This document shows positions 43,086 to 55,712 of a DNA stretch of 64,000 bases, one piece after another; position 1 is the first letter of the stretch; each line of letters starts with the position of its first letter. This DNA comes from Apostichopus japonicus. Taxonomy: Eukaryota; Echinodermata; Holothuroidea; Aspidochirotida; Stichopodidae. The notes below the pieces were generated by a model that saw only the letters and a program-made list of their open reading frames with translations, ran no database searches and had not been told where the DNA came from. The position numbers and the translations under genes are program-made. The DNA lies in contig NC_092566.1 of the NCBI RefSeq assembly GCF_037975245.1, forward strand, positions 7,978,001 to 8,042,000, in the 5' to 3' direction.

Positions 43086-45843
43086 TTACTTGTACATTGT
43101 CCTATATGATTTTTGATATACACTCATAAATATAAAAAACAAAATACTTTCAATGGCTTTACTACTTATTACATCCATCACCCGTATTTCAAACGAACCT
43201 CTAATTTTCCAAAATGATAACACGTCTCACAACCACATCATATCTGTGACATTTTACGCAAACTACGCAGACCATGTTTAAAACACTGTTTGGTACTGAT
43301 TATTTATCCTTGCAGAGTAAATCATTACAAACATGAAGTTATAAATCCAAGTAACCAAGTCAGATATTAACTTCTCAACGATGTGCAGATGAAACAAAAT
43401 GAAACATCAGAAAGAGGTGAGAATTTTACTGAAATGTTGCTAATCAGAGTTCGTGGAATCCCACGTGCTAGTAACTGGATAAGTTTTTGTGTTAACCCTT
43501 TCTTAATTTGAACTTTATAAAACAATGAAATAAATTTTGGAATAATAAGGCAAAAGCAGAATCAGATAGTCATTGACATTGAGTGAACTGTTACTGAGAA
43601 CAACACTGAGAAGGTAACCTATGTACCTCCTGTTTGTTAAACATCCTCTAAATTATGAAAAAGTGAACTGTTACTGAGAACAAGACGAAGGTAACCTTAA
43701 AGGCCTACACCCTCAGTGGGCTAAAACCCTCTTAATTAGAAAGCTTCGTTAGAGAAAGGATTCTCAATTCACTATCAATGAGGGCCAGAGAACATTAGTG
43801 GGAGCAAAGGGTCATACAGAACCAAATATAAAAATATTACAAAATATATATATAGTAGCATGTTAGGGTAATCAAGCCTAAGTCCTTATGGGTGTGCATG
43901 CTTGATAAGTGCAAACATTAGGATCTTACCTGCCTATAGCAAAGACCACCAGAGACCCCTGTTTTTTGGCCAAAAACAGGGGGGATTGAATATCTACCTC
44001 AGTTGGTACTGCTAGCCATACTGAACGCTCCTCTGCACAAATTTATGATTAAACACACAGTGTATCATTTCAGTGGTCAAGCCAAACTTGTCTCCACACA
44101 CTGGAAAGTAGTGTTGGCCATTAGAGCACTTGTGTTTACAATCATACAGGTGATGGTGGTCATCTAATTAGGTGCGCTCAAGGATGAATCTTAATGACAG
44201 TACTTGGGGTAGTGTGTGCTATCAAGTAACACATTATTAATGCTCTAGTGTATTTGAGGAGGACTGTTTTTCTACAGACAGGCTTGACTGTCATGAAATT
44301 TGTTGACTAATTCTTTTTTTTTCTGGCCAGATTAAAATCTTTCACATGCTGGACTTGGCCCATGGGCTGCTCATTAAGGATCCATGTGGTAGAGAATGAG
44401 GTGTGCCCTGGACGACAATATACTCTACATGATATGTGTATAGTAAAGGCTTCATAATTGATGCACCTTCGTAATTTAACGCACCTTCAAATATTACTAG
44501 CAACGATACAGCAGGCAACCCAAACTTTTTTTCAGTCAAGCAGACTTACATATTTCATGAGTTTGAATCCATTTCAGGTATATGCTGATCAAATTGTGGT
44601 TTTTGAAAACTTTTAATACCCTCCCCCTAATTTTGCATGTTTTCTTGGCATTTGGAAATCTTACTCCCAAAAAATAACCAAAATTACCTCAATATAATAC
44701 CAGCTACTCTCTGGCACCTGACCTGTCTGAGCTTGGAGGTGCAGAGCAAAGCAAACAGCATCCACAGTCAATGGATGTATACTTAGGCCTACACTACGGT
44801 TAGCTAATCAACAAATGTGTCAATTCAGCCTTATTCAGGGGTATGAGAGAACTTGACACAGCAGACATTTTGTGGTAAAATTCCGTTCACTTGTACGTTG
44901 CATAGGCACAGAACAATAAATATGTTGAGATCATTACATTTCTGAGGAACTACACATATGAAAACTGCATACAGTTGAGTGATTTGGAGTTTTTGTTGAT
45001 AGACATCGTTAGTCAAATCCTTAAGTGCGTCAATTATGAGCCCACCATGCTACATAAGAGGGAGGAAACCATGGCTCATGATCAAAAGGTTTACAGAAAC
45101 CAGTGCTAGCTACCTGGAGGTTTATGACCTTAAATGACCTCTGCCATCTGCAAATAATTTAATTCGATTGTACAAGCGGTTTACAGTGGGATTTATACAT
45201 ATTTGCCTGTGAAATGTCTGGGGAAAAATCTTTGCTTTTGTAGGCAACTTTGGCTACCTCGTGTAGAAATCTGCTATGCAATACTAAAAAGAATTATTTA
45301 TCTGGACATGGCATTATTATGTTCTCATCACCTGAGAGATCATTACACTATGAGTTTCTCCTTGATTTGATGAACTTCCACCAAAGAAATGAATTGAAAT
45401 TTAGAGAAGATTCAACTAATGTTATCCTCTTTAAATCTAAAACCTCCCAAACTTAAACAAGAATAGGGAGAAAAAAAAGGCAACATTGCAAACCACACAC
45501 CATGAAAGCACTATAGTGGAGAAGCACGGATCGCCACAAACAGAACCCACGAACCAACAAATGGCCATATTTCACAGCACGTGAAAAAATTCACGTGACA
45601 AAATTGACAAATTCTTGAATACTAATCAAATTAAAAATTCCCTTAATTAATTTTTTTGTTATAAAATCGTTTTTAAGCGTGCTCTATGGTACTAAATTGG
45701 CTGTAAGTCTTGTTACGGAAGGAGGTTGTGTGCTGCACTCTTTCTGTCCAGCTATTGACCTAAATATAGCTTCTCTTATCCTCCTAGAAACCGACTGGAA
45801 AGTATCCCGTTAAGCTTCACCTACGTGAAAAATCCTCTGAAAG
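43086..45843. other. Gene-free; lower part may include ZDHHC6 3' UTR
   Basis: No coding exon was found. The 3' UTR of ZDHHC6 must begin at 45843 and run downward on the minus strand; I could not place its polyadenylation signal with confidence. Otherwise the stretch is AT-rich and unassigned. Confidence 0.35.
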
Positions 45844-48800
45844 TCAATCGTTTTTCTTCGTGTCTGTTGCTTCATCGAAATCTTCCTCGTGTTGTTGGTA
45901 CTCCAGCATCTTTTTCTCGACGCATCTCTTTGGGAACCATCCTCTGATCCTGACAGTGCCTGCCTCTCTTTCTTCCTCTGTCAGAAGTTTATCTCCATAA
46001 AGCCAATAGCTGATGATTAAAAAAATATGCCAGTTTTAATCTTTTTTTTTTTATTATTCTTTTTTATTAAATTATTAAAAAACTGTATTTGAGTTAAGAG
46101 TTGTAACTTTTGTATCACATTGACCAGCCCATGTCATAATTTCCCATATTGTTAACTTGTAAATCCTGTAGAGAGAAAAAATTTGTGGCAGAATTAGTTA
46201 AACCAATTGCTTGCAATAATTCCAAGTACTATGCCTACTGTCATTATTCATTTAGCACTACATTACAAACTTATGATCTTTTCTTAAACGGTGGAAGATG
46301 GTACCTTTCAATTCTATCAAATTACACTCAATATTCTGCTTTAACATGCATGTTTTTGTTTTTCTTCATCTCAGACTACAGGCCTGGAATTTTGCAATGT
46401 TAGCCACATGCTTAAAGGGGGATGCTAAAACTATCCATTTGCCAAAAATCGATATTTTGGCTACAAGGCAACCAGCCAACATTTGCAAAATAACTCTTTC
46501 CAAAACTTTTAGGCTGCAAAGACAGTGTAACTTTCACAGCGAGCAAGACATCAAAAATCTCTCAACTCACCGTTTCCACCTCGTGACCATTATCGTATCA
46601 CCAATTTTCATCGGTATACGTGGTTCTTCGGAGATCGGAACCCTGCAGCAAGTACACAAGCCCTTGGTGATAGGGAACCAACTGCCACTGTAGGTTTCCA
46701 CAGCAAAGTACTCGACCTAAGGAAAAAACCCAACATACAGACAATAAATACCACGGGAGTTTTTAACACAGTGACACAAGAAACTGATGCATTTTGAGAA
46801 ATGGCCAGCAATTTTTGAACACGTTGTGCAGATATTTCTTTGACATTTTCGGAATATATATTCGTTGTTATTACTATTTTGACGATCAATGTTCGCGGTG
46901 AAGTTTCAAAATTGAAGAGAATTGAGCACGGCAGTCTTCACTGTTTTTAGAAAGCATAAGGGAATTGTTCTAGTAAGCTCCCGTTTACAGTTACCTTCCT
47001 TGACGGACAGTGGGTAAAATATTCTACGGGGAACCATGGCAACTTCTTTTGAACAAACTGATTGGTAAGGAGATATTCAATAGCTAACTTTCAGGATTAA
47101 ATGTCATGTGCTCTACCAGCCGATCTATCGGGCCTTTGATTGCTGACAATGTTTGGTTACACCCAATTCTTAAAGGGTGTGATGATTCGCGCAAAAAAAA
47201 ATTTTAATGATGGTAATCTGACCTAGTTTCAAATGAGGTGTAACAGAAGTGTTAGACACCACCATCGATCCCAGAAAATATGCACGCAGCTTGCTACCTT
47301 CGGTAATTAGACACTAGTGTACAGTCAGTACATACAGCTGCGGTCAATACCCACAGCACAGTGTACAAACGGTATAGCGATGGACATCTCAGGTCCAGCT
47401 AAAGATAACAAGGTATCACATTTCATTATTGTCTGCATTTTGTAGCGACAAGCAGAAAACTTCAATTGCAAGCAACTGAAGGTTAACTTTTTCAGAGTGC
47501 CGCACGCAGTTTGGGGCGAGTCTTCAATGCCTTTAACTGGGGCTACCAGTCAGAAGTCATAGCATGTAATCAGGGATTAGACCCAACTTTTGTGTATTTA
47601 TTTCAAGGTCTGGATAGCTTTGTCGGTAGGAGTCCAGTTCTAGACAATAACTTCTTTGCTCTTTCTAAATTCATTACGATTTTTCCACTCATTTTTCTGT
47701 TCATGGTTGATATTATGACTGCTTTGTGATTTGTAAGTGAAAAGTGACCGAACATGCTATGATGACCAAAACCAGTCACCTGGGATCAATTCCTTAACAG
47801 ACATCCACACAGCAAAATCTTCCCGAATGAAATTGATTGCTCGACATTTTCACATCCTCGTATCGCTTGTATCGTGATTATAAGCAAATGATTTAAATTT
47901 TGTGTTTTTTTTTTCCAAAGGCATCTGGCAACAGAAAAGTGATTGATGTCATTGGGGCAATTGAGTGGAGAGTGTCTTTGTTTTTCTTTACTACGGTTTC
48001 GATAATTTATCAAACGAGGGAAATTAAAGTATCGACTGATGAACTATCGATAAGCTGCGACTACAGAGATCATTGACAGTTAAAAGCAAACATTTTCCAA
48101 CTGAATAAGGTTTTTGAGAGTAAAATCCCAGAACATCAAACTGAACCTAATTAGAGCATTTCAAGAGCATTTACCCAGATGACATTACAGACCAACTTCT
48201 GTGATCCACTTCCTTGAGTCAGAGCGGTATTAGCCAATCAAAATAGGTCTCACGATTAAGTCAACTGCATCTTGAGTTTGTGGACAAGATACTGAGGATG
48301 CTGTTTTTTAATTATCGTTGTAGAATATTTTTTCTGTCCAATATTATATTTACATTGTCTGCCTCAGGAATATCTTTTTGATAAAATAACTTCTCAGTGT
48401 CTCCCAGAAATTTCAGAGACCACAGGCATTGATTTATAAAAAATCCAGGAGAGTAGTAAATTGCTCTCCTGGGACCACCAATGCATTCAAATCGCTCTCT
48501 TGGACGAAATCACCATTGTCTTTCTCCTCTCCTGGGGGGTTTCAGGAGAGCATTTTGCTCTCCTCAAAATATGCAGGGCCAATGCAGGCCTAGTAATTAC
48601 TATTTATCATGTGAGGCAGTTGAGATCTTTATTTTCTCTCAAAACAAGCAATACAAAGTAACAAAGGGTAGAAACTGTTTTCCACCTAGTGTAGTTCGTT
48701 GATCCAGCGTTAAAGTTCAATAAGACAAACCATGTGTACATAGAAAATATCGGTATAGGCTCCAAATTTACCTATACTACAGTTTGTTAGGCTGTAAGTT

Positions 48801-51800
48801 CCAGCCATTTTCACCGGAAGTGGGTGGGATACTGCACCTCTCTCTCTCTCTTCTCTCACGTGCCCACCCCCTCCCCCTATGCCCCCTCCAATGCCATTAA
48901 AAAAAATCAAATCAATACTTACTGTTCTATGTTTCTTTCTCTGTTTTTGGATTATCTGTTCCATCTGCAAAAAGTCAGTAAATATTAAATACAATGATTC
49001 ATTTTACATTAGCCATAAAAATAAAAATAATAAAAAAATGAGGAAAATAACGAAAAGAGAGCAAACAATCGACAAAGACTCCTAAGAATATTCATGTCAT
49101 TCCAACATCATTATAAGTACTACAACAATTTCAATAGTAATGTCTCTACAGTACACAAGCAGTCACAGCCTAGCCAGATGTCTGCACCAACAACTAAAAC
49201 CAACTATGATATGTTAAAATTCAGAAATCTTAAATTCTGGACTCCACCAACCTATCAGAATTTTTACTTCATATAAATGTCAAGATCTTTCCTTCCATTC
49301 AACACTATCATCCTAGTCCCCTATGTCCAGTTCTCCATCTTCCATCTACCCCCATTCCTCTTTCTTCTAGTTCTTGTTTAATTCCCCTACTCCATCTCCT
49401 CCCTCCCCCATCCTCTCCCTTATTCTCTATCCATCATGCAACCTTTCAACATTCTCCATCCTCCTAATTTTTTTGACCTCCTACCCTCCTCTTCCATCCC
49501 TTCTCTTCCATCATCTTGACCCTCCATCCTCCTAACATCCTCCTTTCTATCCCTTCTCTCCACCTCCTCCCTCCCTCTATCCTCCCACCCTCCTCCTCCT
49601 CCCTCCTCTGCTTCCCCTCCTCTTACCCCTTCTCCTATTCCTCCTCTTCCTCCAGCTCCCCATCCTTGTCCCAACTCTTTGGACTAAGGAGTACAGAGAT
49701 AATACAGTTTGGACAGGAATAGAGTAAACTTACTGTAAGGGTGTACTGATTGCATCCCTTGACTACGGGCCAAGTGAACCCGTCACCCTGTGGACGGCCC
49801 TGCCACCTTAATACTTGCTTCATGTTTTCCTTCCAACCAAGGTTGTACGGGTAAATAAACTCATCCTCACGTTCTCTTGCTTCTGCCTGGAAATAAGAAA
49901 GAGATTTTGAAAAGGTAGCATAAAAGTTACACAGTTCATTAATATTAGGACTAAATCGTTAATATTAGGACAAAAACCGGTCAGGTACAGCAACCTGCAC
50001 CCCCCCTTCACCCCTTCCATGTCTTTTGAAATCATTCTTTACCCATTCCTGGTAAAACACTTCACAACCTAGAAAACTTGTTTCACCAAATGGTGTACTC
50101 ACAGGCTTCACTGGGACACTGAAGTTCCAAAAAAATAAGCACTTACCAGGAAATCATACAACGTTCACCATGACAGACTTTTCACCATCACACAATTCGA
50201 CGTAGGATTTCAACAAGGAGGGGATATGTGCCTAAGGTCATTGGAACCAATTAGCCTGTGTGTGCGTGTTTGTGGGCATCCTTCCCCCAGCATTTTATTT
50301 TTTAGATATGAATCGAGTATTCTGAAACATATTTAGGCAATATATTTCATCTATAATCAGGTCTACACGCAAGGCTGTGTTAATAAATACTATAGTATTT
50401 TGTGAGGGTTTTTCCTGTACACCCCACCGCCCCCCCCCCATGGTTCTTCCTCTGCAGATATTTCGAACATCACACAACCCCGTTCAGCATCTCACACATT
50501 CACATCAGCATCACATAATGTTAACTAATCACGCAAAGCCCATCATCTGATGCAGTGGTTGAACAAGGTGTAACATGTAACTTGATATACCTTGGCCCTG
50601 ATCCAACTCTCTATCCCGGTCTCGTTTCTCCTGACGACCTTCAGTTGTACGTAGAGTAAGAATCCTACGGCGATCATGACACCCAGTGCAGCCCCTACGC
50701 CGATGAAACAGCTGATGAGGTTGTAAACATTAAACTCCACGTATGGACTTGTGGAAAATTTATATCTACGGTGAAGGCGAGGATTTGAAGCCACCTGGAT
50801 GAAGCAAAATAGACGGGATACAAAAGTATATCATAAAATTCTTCCGTGGCTTAATGAAGCTTGTTAAAGCTTGATACAACAGTCTTCAATTCTCTTAGAA
50901 GAAAAACCTGATGTCGATCTCCGCAAAGATGTGAGAACTCTTGCCAATATTGCTGTATAATTTGAAGGAGACATGAACATCATTATTGGTCTGAGAGATA
51001 GAAATAACTGTCATGAACAACTTTCCAAAACAGCTAAGAAATCTCTTTTTCCATTTTGGCAGATGTCACTGATTTCATAATTCCTTCAAACACGAGGCTG
51101 ACGACTCGATCAAGTCTAAATACTACATCATCGATCCACACGTGATTCACTTTTTTATGTTTCTTTTTATTACAATGATTATTCTCTGTAACAAACATGG
51201 GTGTTTGTAAATGCTGACTCAAAAATATTAAACTTCTTCACATGACTTAATGATTGTTCGTCACCATAGCGAAAGCTGATGGTTGGGTGTGTGTCTCCTT
51301 TTAAAATGTGGAGTGCCAACCACTTTTCACTGGGATCAGTTTCCATTAAGGAGGATAAACTCAAACTGAGAATGTAGTTATTTTTATTATTTCTAGGAGA
51401 TGTTGTTGTGCAATGTTATATATGAAAATGGTTTATCTATATCTTGCCAGACTAGAAAAATTCCAGATGTTGATACTTACATATAGAATTTGGTACATTT
51501 TGACATAAATGGTGATTGCCAGAATCACAGCACCGTGCAAGCAGGCGAGCGGAGCACAGATAAGGAAGTAGATGAATCGTGTGTGGTTCTTGTGACCGCA
51601 ACAGGTGTTGATCCAGGGACAATGGTGGTCCATTTTCATAACACACCTATTAAACAAGTAAAACGGAGGATAACCAGAAATAGTTATCAGTCTGCGAGAC
51701 AATTTACAAGGATGGGGACGGTGTAGAAAGGGGCTACTTCGTACGGTCACAAATGGGAAAGTTCACGGCACAGGAATCCACATTTAAATCCACCAGCATA

Positions 51801-53997
51801 TATATATACCCATGAAACCCACTTACTCCCGCCTCCACTAAGCCTTCATTTAGGTCTACTGCCAGAGGGTACAAAAAACGTTCACCCACTTATCTTACCA
51901 CTGACACTAATGCCAGTGGATCATAACCAGGCAACAGAATAACATCTCTAGGGAGTATACAGTGGGGACTTGTATTAATTAGACTATGTACAGTAAATTT
52001 CTTAAAGCTCCCAAGTGACTCTTTTATTCATGAAATGATTACAACCAATGATCTGTCTTCATCTGAATTATTTGATACCATATAAAGTCAAATTACTTTG
52101 AAGTTACAACAACACATTTGATTGGTGCAAACCCCTTCAGTAAGGCTGTCACAATGGTTGAGGATGGATTGATCATACTATTAAAAAAAAACTTATTATA
52201 TGTCTGAAATGGAGTCTCAACCCTGTTGCCACAAAAAAAAAAAAATTGTCCCAACTTGGACCTAAAATATCTTCAATTATTTATTTCACAAAGAACTTGA
52301 TTAAGTAATTTTATGTTTCTTTGTGCTTCTTAGCAAACCTTCATGGGAGCAAAATTAAAGAAGAGTGATCATGGATTTGAAAATTGTCACATGGAGATTT
52401 AGTTTGCTAGAAATATAGCCAGGATAGGACAATAGAATTTGTTTCATGTGTGTCGCACTCTGAATAATCATAATAATAATAATAATAATTAATGAGACTT
52501 ATATAGCACCAAATCAGTAGACAAAAGTCACTGCTCAAGGCGCTTTACAAAGAAAGCAAATTAACTTACAAATGAACAAGTGAAAAGATGGGTCTTAAGT
52601 AAACTTTTGTGAATGTAGAAAGTTTAGGGCATGTCCGAATGTGATCTGGTAACTTGTTCCAAATACAATGATAAGTACTGAAATATAAAACCAGGCAAAA
52701 CAGACCTCTTACACTGCCTGCAGTGATGAGAACGAGGTGCTTTGTAACCTTGACAATGGACGCAATACTGAAGCTTCGAAGTAGCTTTCTTATCATCCTG
52801 GGTGGAAAAAAGAGAGAATATGGAAATGAGCACAGACATGAAAGAAAACATTGAACAGAATAGGAAGAATTTCCAAACGATTTTTTCCAATCTTAAACAT
52901 GCATTCATATGCTGATAAAAAACAAACCTTAGTTATCTAGTTTTAGCTTGGGATGACTGTTGGTACAAAATTAATTTCTATAAATTGTAGAGTTTCCAAT
53001 AATGATTTTGTCGGTCCAGGTGGTTAATCTACTCACTCTACTGCACATGCTTTGGTTTAAGAAATGACTCTTTATTAGCATCAAATAGGCTAGAAGTCCA
53101 TTAGGTCAACTCTACAGAAACAACACAAATCTCAAATTGGAAAAACATCATACTTTTAATGCCCCAAGCATGTCTACAAAGCATTACAATTTGATTTTAT
53201 GCCACAAATGATGGTGAATGTTATTCATGGACACTCTTTTGCTGGACTACAAGTTAAAAACAAAACATTTCTCCATTAAGTTATGACAACTTAATACAAA
53301 GAAAGTGATTAAATTTAACATTTATACCTGAAGGAAACTAACATCATCACTGAAATAAGCTTAAACAAGCATTCCAGACAATTAGCACACTTCATAAGCA
53401 AATGTCTTGATAAATGGAATAGCAGCTAGAAACATTGCTGGCACTTAAAAGTTTCCATTTCTTTTGTACTAGTCTTTCATCCCATCATGTCTTTAATAAC
53501 AAAATTTGTTGACTTTGAGAGGTAAAAAGCCTTACTTTTAGTGTAAATTAAACTGATGCAATTTTATGTTAATTTTTAAAATTTGCAATTCCAAATAAGT
53601 AAATTTATGTATGAAGAGCCAATATGAATTATACACTTACTGGAGTCCATCCTAACGGAACAAAGCCAGGGCCAATGTACACAGCCTGAAGATAGTTGTA
53701 TAATACAATGACTGGCCAGATCAGCATGACCACAAAATGAATCCTTCGGCCCAGGTGTTCTGGCGTTGGAGGAAAGACTTCTAGATAGGCTATAATTGCA
53801 CTAATTGTGATGAATAGGATCAGCGTGATAGTTATAATAGGGCCCCAATGACACAGGGGCCTTAGTACTCTGAATGGACCGTAGCACATGTTGATTGAGG
53901 ATGTTATAAGGATCTTGATGAGTGAATTGTTGTTGCTAATTTTGTGATAGTGGACCAGCCTTGACACAATAGTTATATCTTCTCAATTATAATGGAT
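45844..53997 (-). CDS. ZDHHC6: ZDHHC6, ER palmitoyltransferase, complete (405 aa, 8 coding exons)
   Basis: Exons on the minus strand: 53997-53641 (ATG at 53889), 52797-52706, 51646-51481, 50794-50591, 49886-49734, 48964-48923, 46716-46571, 46009-45844 (TGA). All junctions are GT-AG and all phases agree; the total is 1,218 nt. Domains: TM1 about 16-36, TM2 50-70, Cys-rich domain from [17 protein letters not shown] (93-109), then [17 protein letters not shown] with DHHC at 120-123 and Cys123 the expected acyl-accepting residue, TM3 about 138-160, TM4 about 193-219, then a C-terminal SH3-like domain about 303-390 with YWLYGDKLL and [13 protein letters not shown]. The C-terminus is KKND, a KKxx ER-retrieval signal. 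ZDHHC6 of vertebrates S-acylates ER proteins such as calnexin; length and architecture match its usual about 413 residues. The ATG is the first in the exon, since the upstream in-frame codon is GTG. The 5' UTR probably continues in an unplaced upstream exon (acceptor TTTTACAG before 53997). Confidence 0.96.
46016..46090. repeat. AT-rich low-complexity run beside the last ZDHHC6 exon
   Basis: TTTTTTTTTTATTATTCTTTTTTATTA on the plus strand lies just upstream of the last exon's acceptor. On the minus strand it reads as an A-rich run, so the acceptor ATCATCAG there has a poor pyrimidine tract. Confidence 0.6.
47170..47536 (+). mobile_element. TTAA MITE, solo copy of 367 bp, in a ZDHHC6 intron
   Basis: It starts TTAAAGGGTGTGATGATTCG and ends GAGTCTTCAATGCCTTTAA, with TTAA at both extremes (47170-47173 and 47533-47536). 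It is collinear with 38822-39161 but keeps a GGTAATTAGACACTAGTGTA segment and other stretches lost there. It lies in the intron between the exons at 48923 and 46716, antisense to the gene. Confidence 0.88.
48447..48575. repeat. CAGGAGAG/CTCTCCTG hairpin cluster
   Basis: CCAGGAGAG...CTCTCCTGG (48446-48476) and CAGGAGAGCATTTTGCTCTCCT (48543-48564) are inverted pairs close together; further CTCTCCTG words lie between. They lie in a ZDHHC6 intron. This may be a small palindromic repeat family; I could not classify it. Confidence 0.5.
49325..49680 (+). repeat. Polypyrimidine (CT/CCTCC) tract in a ZDHHC6 intron
   Basis: About 350 bp dominated by C and T on the plus strand with CCTCCTC and CCATCC words; the antisense (gene) strand is purine-rich. 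It lies 54 bp downstream of the exon at 49734-49886. The Gly/Glu-rich open frame on the minus strand is low complexity only. Confidence 0.85.
52463..52680 (-). mobile_element. LINE 3' end (CR1/L2-like) inside a ZDHHC6 intron
   Basis: The minus strand encodes the ORF2 end [19 protein letters not shown] followed by a stop at 52566, then the 3' UTR words GTAAAGCGCCTTGAGCAG and TGCTATATAAGT, ending in (ATT)n. This W-N-x-L-P, S-x-x-x-F tail plus GCGC/CTATATAAGT 3' UTR is widely shared among invertebrate L2/CR1-like elements. It is in the same orientation as the gene and starts about 26 bp from the donor of exon 52706-52797. Confidence 0.72.
52921..53640. other. ZDHHC6 intron 1 sequence
   Basis: AT-rich intronic DNA between exons 53641 and 52797, with nothing further recognised. 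Confidence 0.5.
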
Positions 53998-54000
53998 CTG

Positions 54001-54485
54001 TAAAATCCAATTCATCATGTTTCTGTGGTAGTGGGGAAAAAAATATAATAAGATTATGAGAAATAGCATAAAAAGGAAACTGTTCGTTGTCTCATTTTCA
54101 AGTTTGGTGCCTTAAATCCAGGAAATATAAATTTTGACTAAATGATACAGAGATTCTGATATAACTGCTATTGGTAAATAACCTCTAAGAAACTATAATT
54201 TTTATCAAACTCCATGATATAGGCATAATGTTTTAACAGACTGGTGATATTAAAGAAATGCACAGGAATCAACTAATACAACAAAACATGTAATTCATAA
54301 AAGTGCCTCAAAATACAAAATTTATTTTCTTCTTGTTTCACTCTACAGCAAATTTCACTGTGCATGGCTCTGTGGATTAATTGTGATAGAAAGAGTGGTC
54401 ACAATTGAAAACATGGCAGCTAGTGTCTATCTGTGAAGCTGTAGGAAATTAAAAAGAGCCTGCAAAGATACAGCACCTTACCCCA
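54001..54485. other. Upstream of the ZDHHC6 first placed exon; nothing recognised
   Basis: Probably a 5' UTR intron of ZDHHC6, because an acceptor TTTTACAG ends at 53998. No upstream exon could be placed. Confidence 0.35.
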
Positions 54486-54493
54486 GTATATAC

Positions 54494-55704
54494 TAGTGTT
54501 TGCACGGGTTATCCGGGTACCCGGGTACCTGCCCGACGCGATACTACCCGGTTCCTAATTTATTACCCGAATCCTACGCAAAGTGTGATTTAAAAAAAAA
54601 AAAAAAAATGGCAAACCGACGGTTAGGCAGATTTCCCATTGACTTAGTGTGGTGTTAGGCTACAATGTGGTCGAAGATAACAGCAATAACGAAGGTACCC
54701 GCCCGACGCAATACTACCCGGTTCCTAATTTATTACCCGAATACTACGCAAAGTGTGATTGTTTTAAAAAAAAAAATTGCAAACCGATGGTTAGCAGATT
54801 TCCCATTGACTTGTGTTGTTAGGCTATCATGTGGTCGAAGATAACAGCAATAACGAAAGCTTTCCATTGATATCTTATAACTGCGTCACAATTTCAGCTA
54901 ATAAACAGATGGCTAGGCTAGATTACCCCCATTGACTTAGTGTGGTGTTAGGCAACCATGTGGTCGAACGTAACAGCAATAACGAAAGTATTTTTTTCCA
55001 TGGATGTCTTATAACTGCGTCACAACTTCAGCAAATAAACAGATGGTTAGGCTTAGCTAGATTTCTCATTGACTTAGTGTGGTGTTAGGCTACCATGTGG
55101 AAGAAATTATTATTTATTCATTCGTTTATTCCATAGAAGGAAAGGCTGACAAGGAATTTTACGAGATGTTTATGGATTATAGACGGGATAACTAAAAACT
55201 AGTAATCGCAAGTGGCTTTTTACTAATCGTTTATTCCAAATGCGATCAAATTGCGCGAATCGCGCAATCTCGCGGCTAATGCGAACTCTGGGCCTGCATA
55301 ATAGATAGTAGCAGTTGTAACAACTGTTTAAGAGCTAAATTGGATATTTATATGGTTTGATCCAATAGACGTGCACGAGCAAGCATAAGCAGAGGCGGCA
55401 GTGCGATGTTAGTAGTAATGCTAATTATAATTAAATAATTAATTTATGAACAAGTTAATGAAAGAAACAAAAGCAAATAAAAATTATTGAGGAAGGTTTT
55501 ATACCTTATCTTACACCTACGTATTTGAACATGAAAACATTGTCAGTAGAGAATATAATGCATTTATTACAACATCCAATATGTAATTTCTTGAAAATCG
55601 TGATACACGAGGGTAAACAATTTTTTTTTCCGGGTACCAGGATACCCGACGAGTAACGGCCCTCGGGTACCCGGTTCCCGATTTTTGGACCTGTGTAAAC
55701 ACTG
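54494..55704. mobile_element. hAT element, 1,211 bp, perfect 8-bp TSD, internal tandem repeats
   Basis: The left end TAGTGTTTGCACGGG and the right end CCTGTGTAAACACTG are inverted (12 of 15). A perfect 8-bp duplication GTATATAC flanks it (54486-54493 and 55705-55712). Subterminal DNA is rich in CCCGGGTACC-type words at both ends. Internally there are two copies of a unit of about 175 bp (about 54530-54705 and 54706-54860) and two further partial copies sharing GACTTAGTGTGGTGTTAGGC (about 54925 and 55072). No transposase. Confidence 0.9.
54530..55110 (+). repeat. Internal tandem repeats of the hAT element, 4 copies
   Basis: Copies share CCCGACGCRATACTACCCGG, ACAGCAATAACGAAAG and CCATTGACTTAGTGTGG. 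The first two copies are full length; copies three and four replace the ACCCGG half with ATAACTGCGTCACAA. Confidence 0.8.
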
Positions 55705-55712
55705 GTATATAC

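Noticed and set aside
42513-43129. Several long frames on both strands
   Set aside because: Created by the 86-88-bp minisatellite; the peptide repeats mirror the DNA repeat.
46298-46693. 131-codon plus-strand frame
   Set aside because: It overlaps the ZDHHC6 SH3-domain exon (46571-46716) on the other strand and has no family support.
49420-49674. Gly/Glu-rich minus-strand frame
   Set aside because: Product of a polypyrimidine tract in a ZDHHC6 intron.
53890-53967. Upstream in-frame start for ZDHHC6
   Set aside because: The codon at 53967 is GTG; no ATG precedes 53889 in the exon, and starting at 53889 gives an N-terminus of family-typical length.
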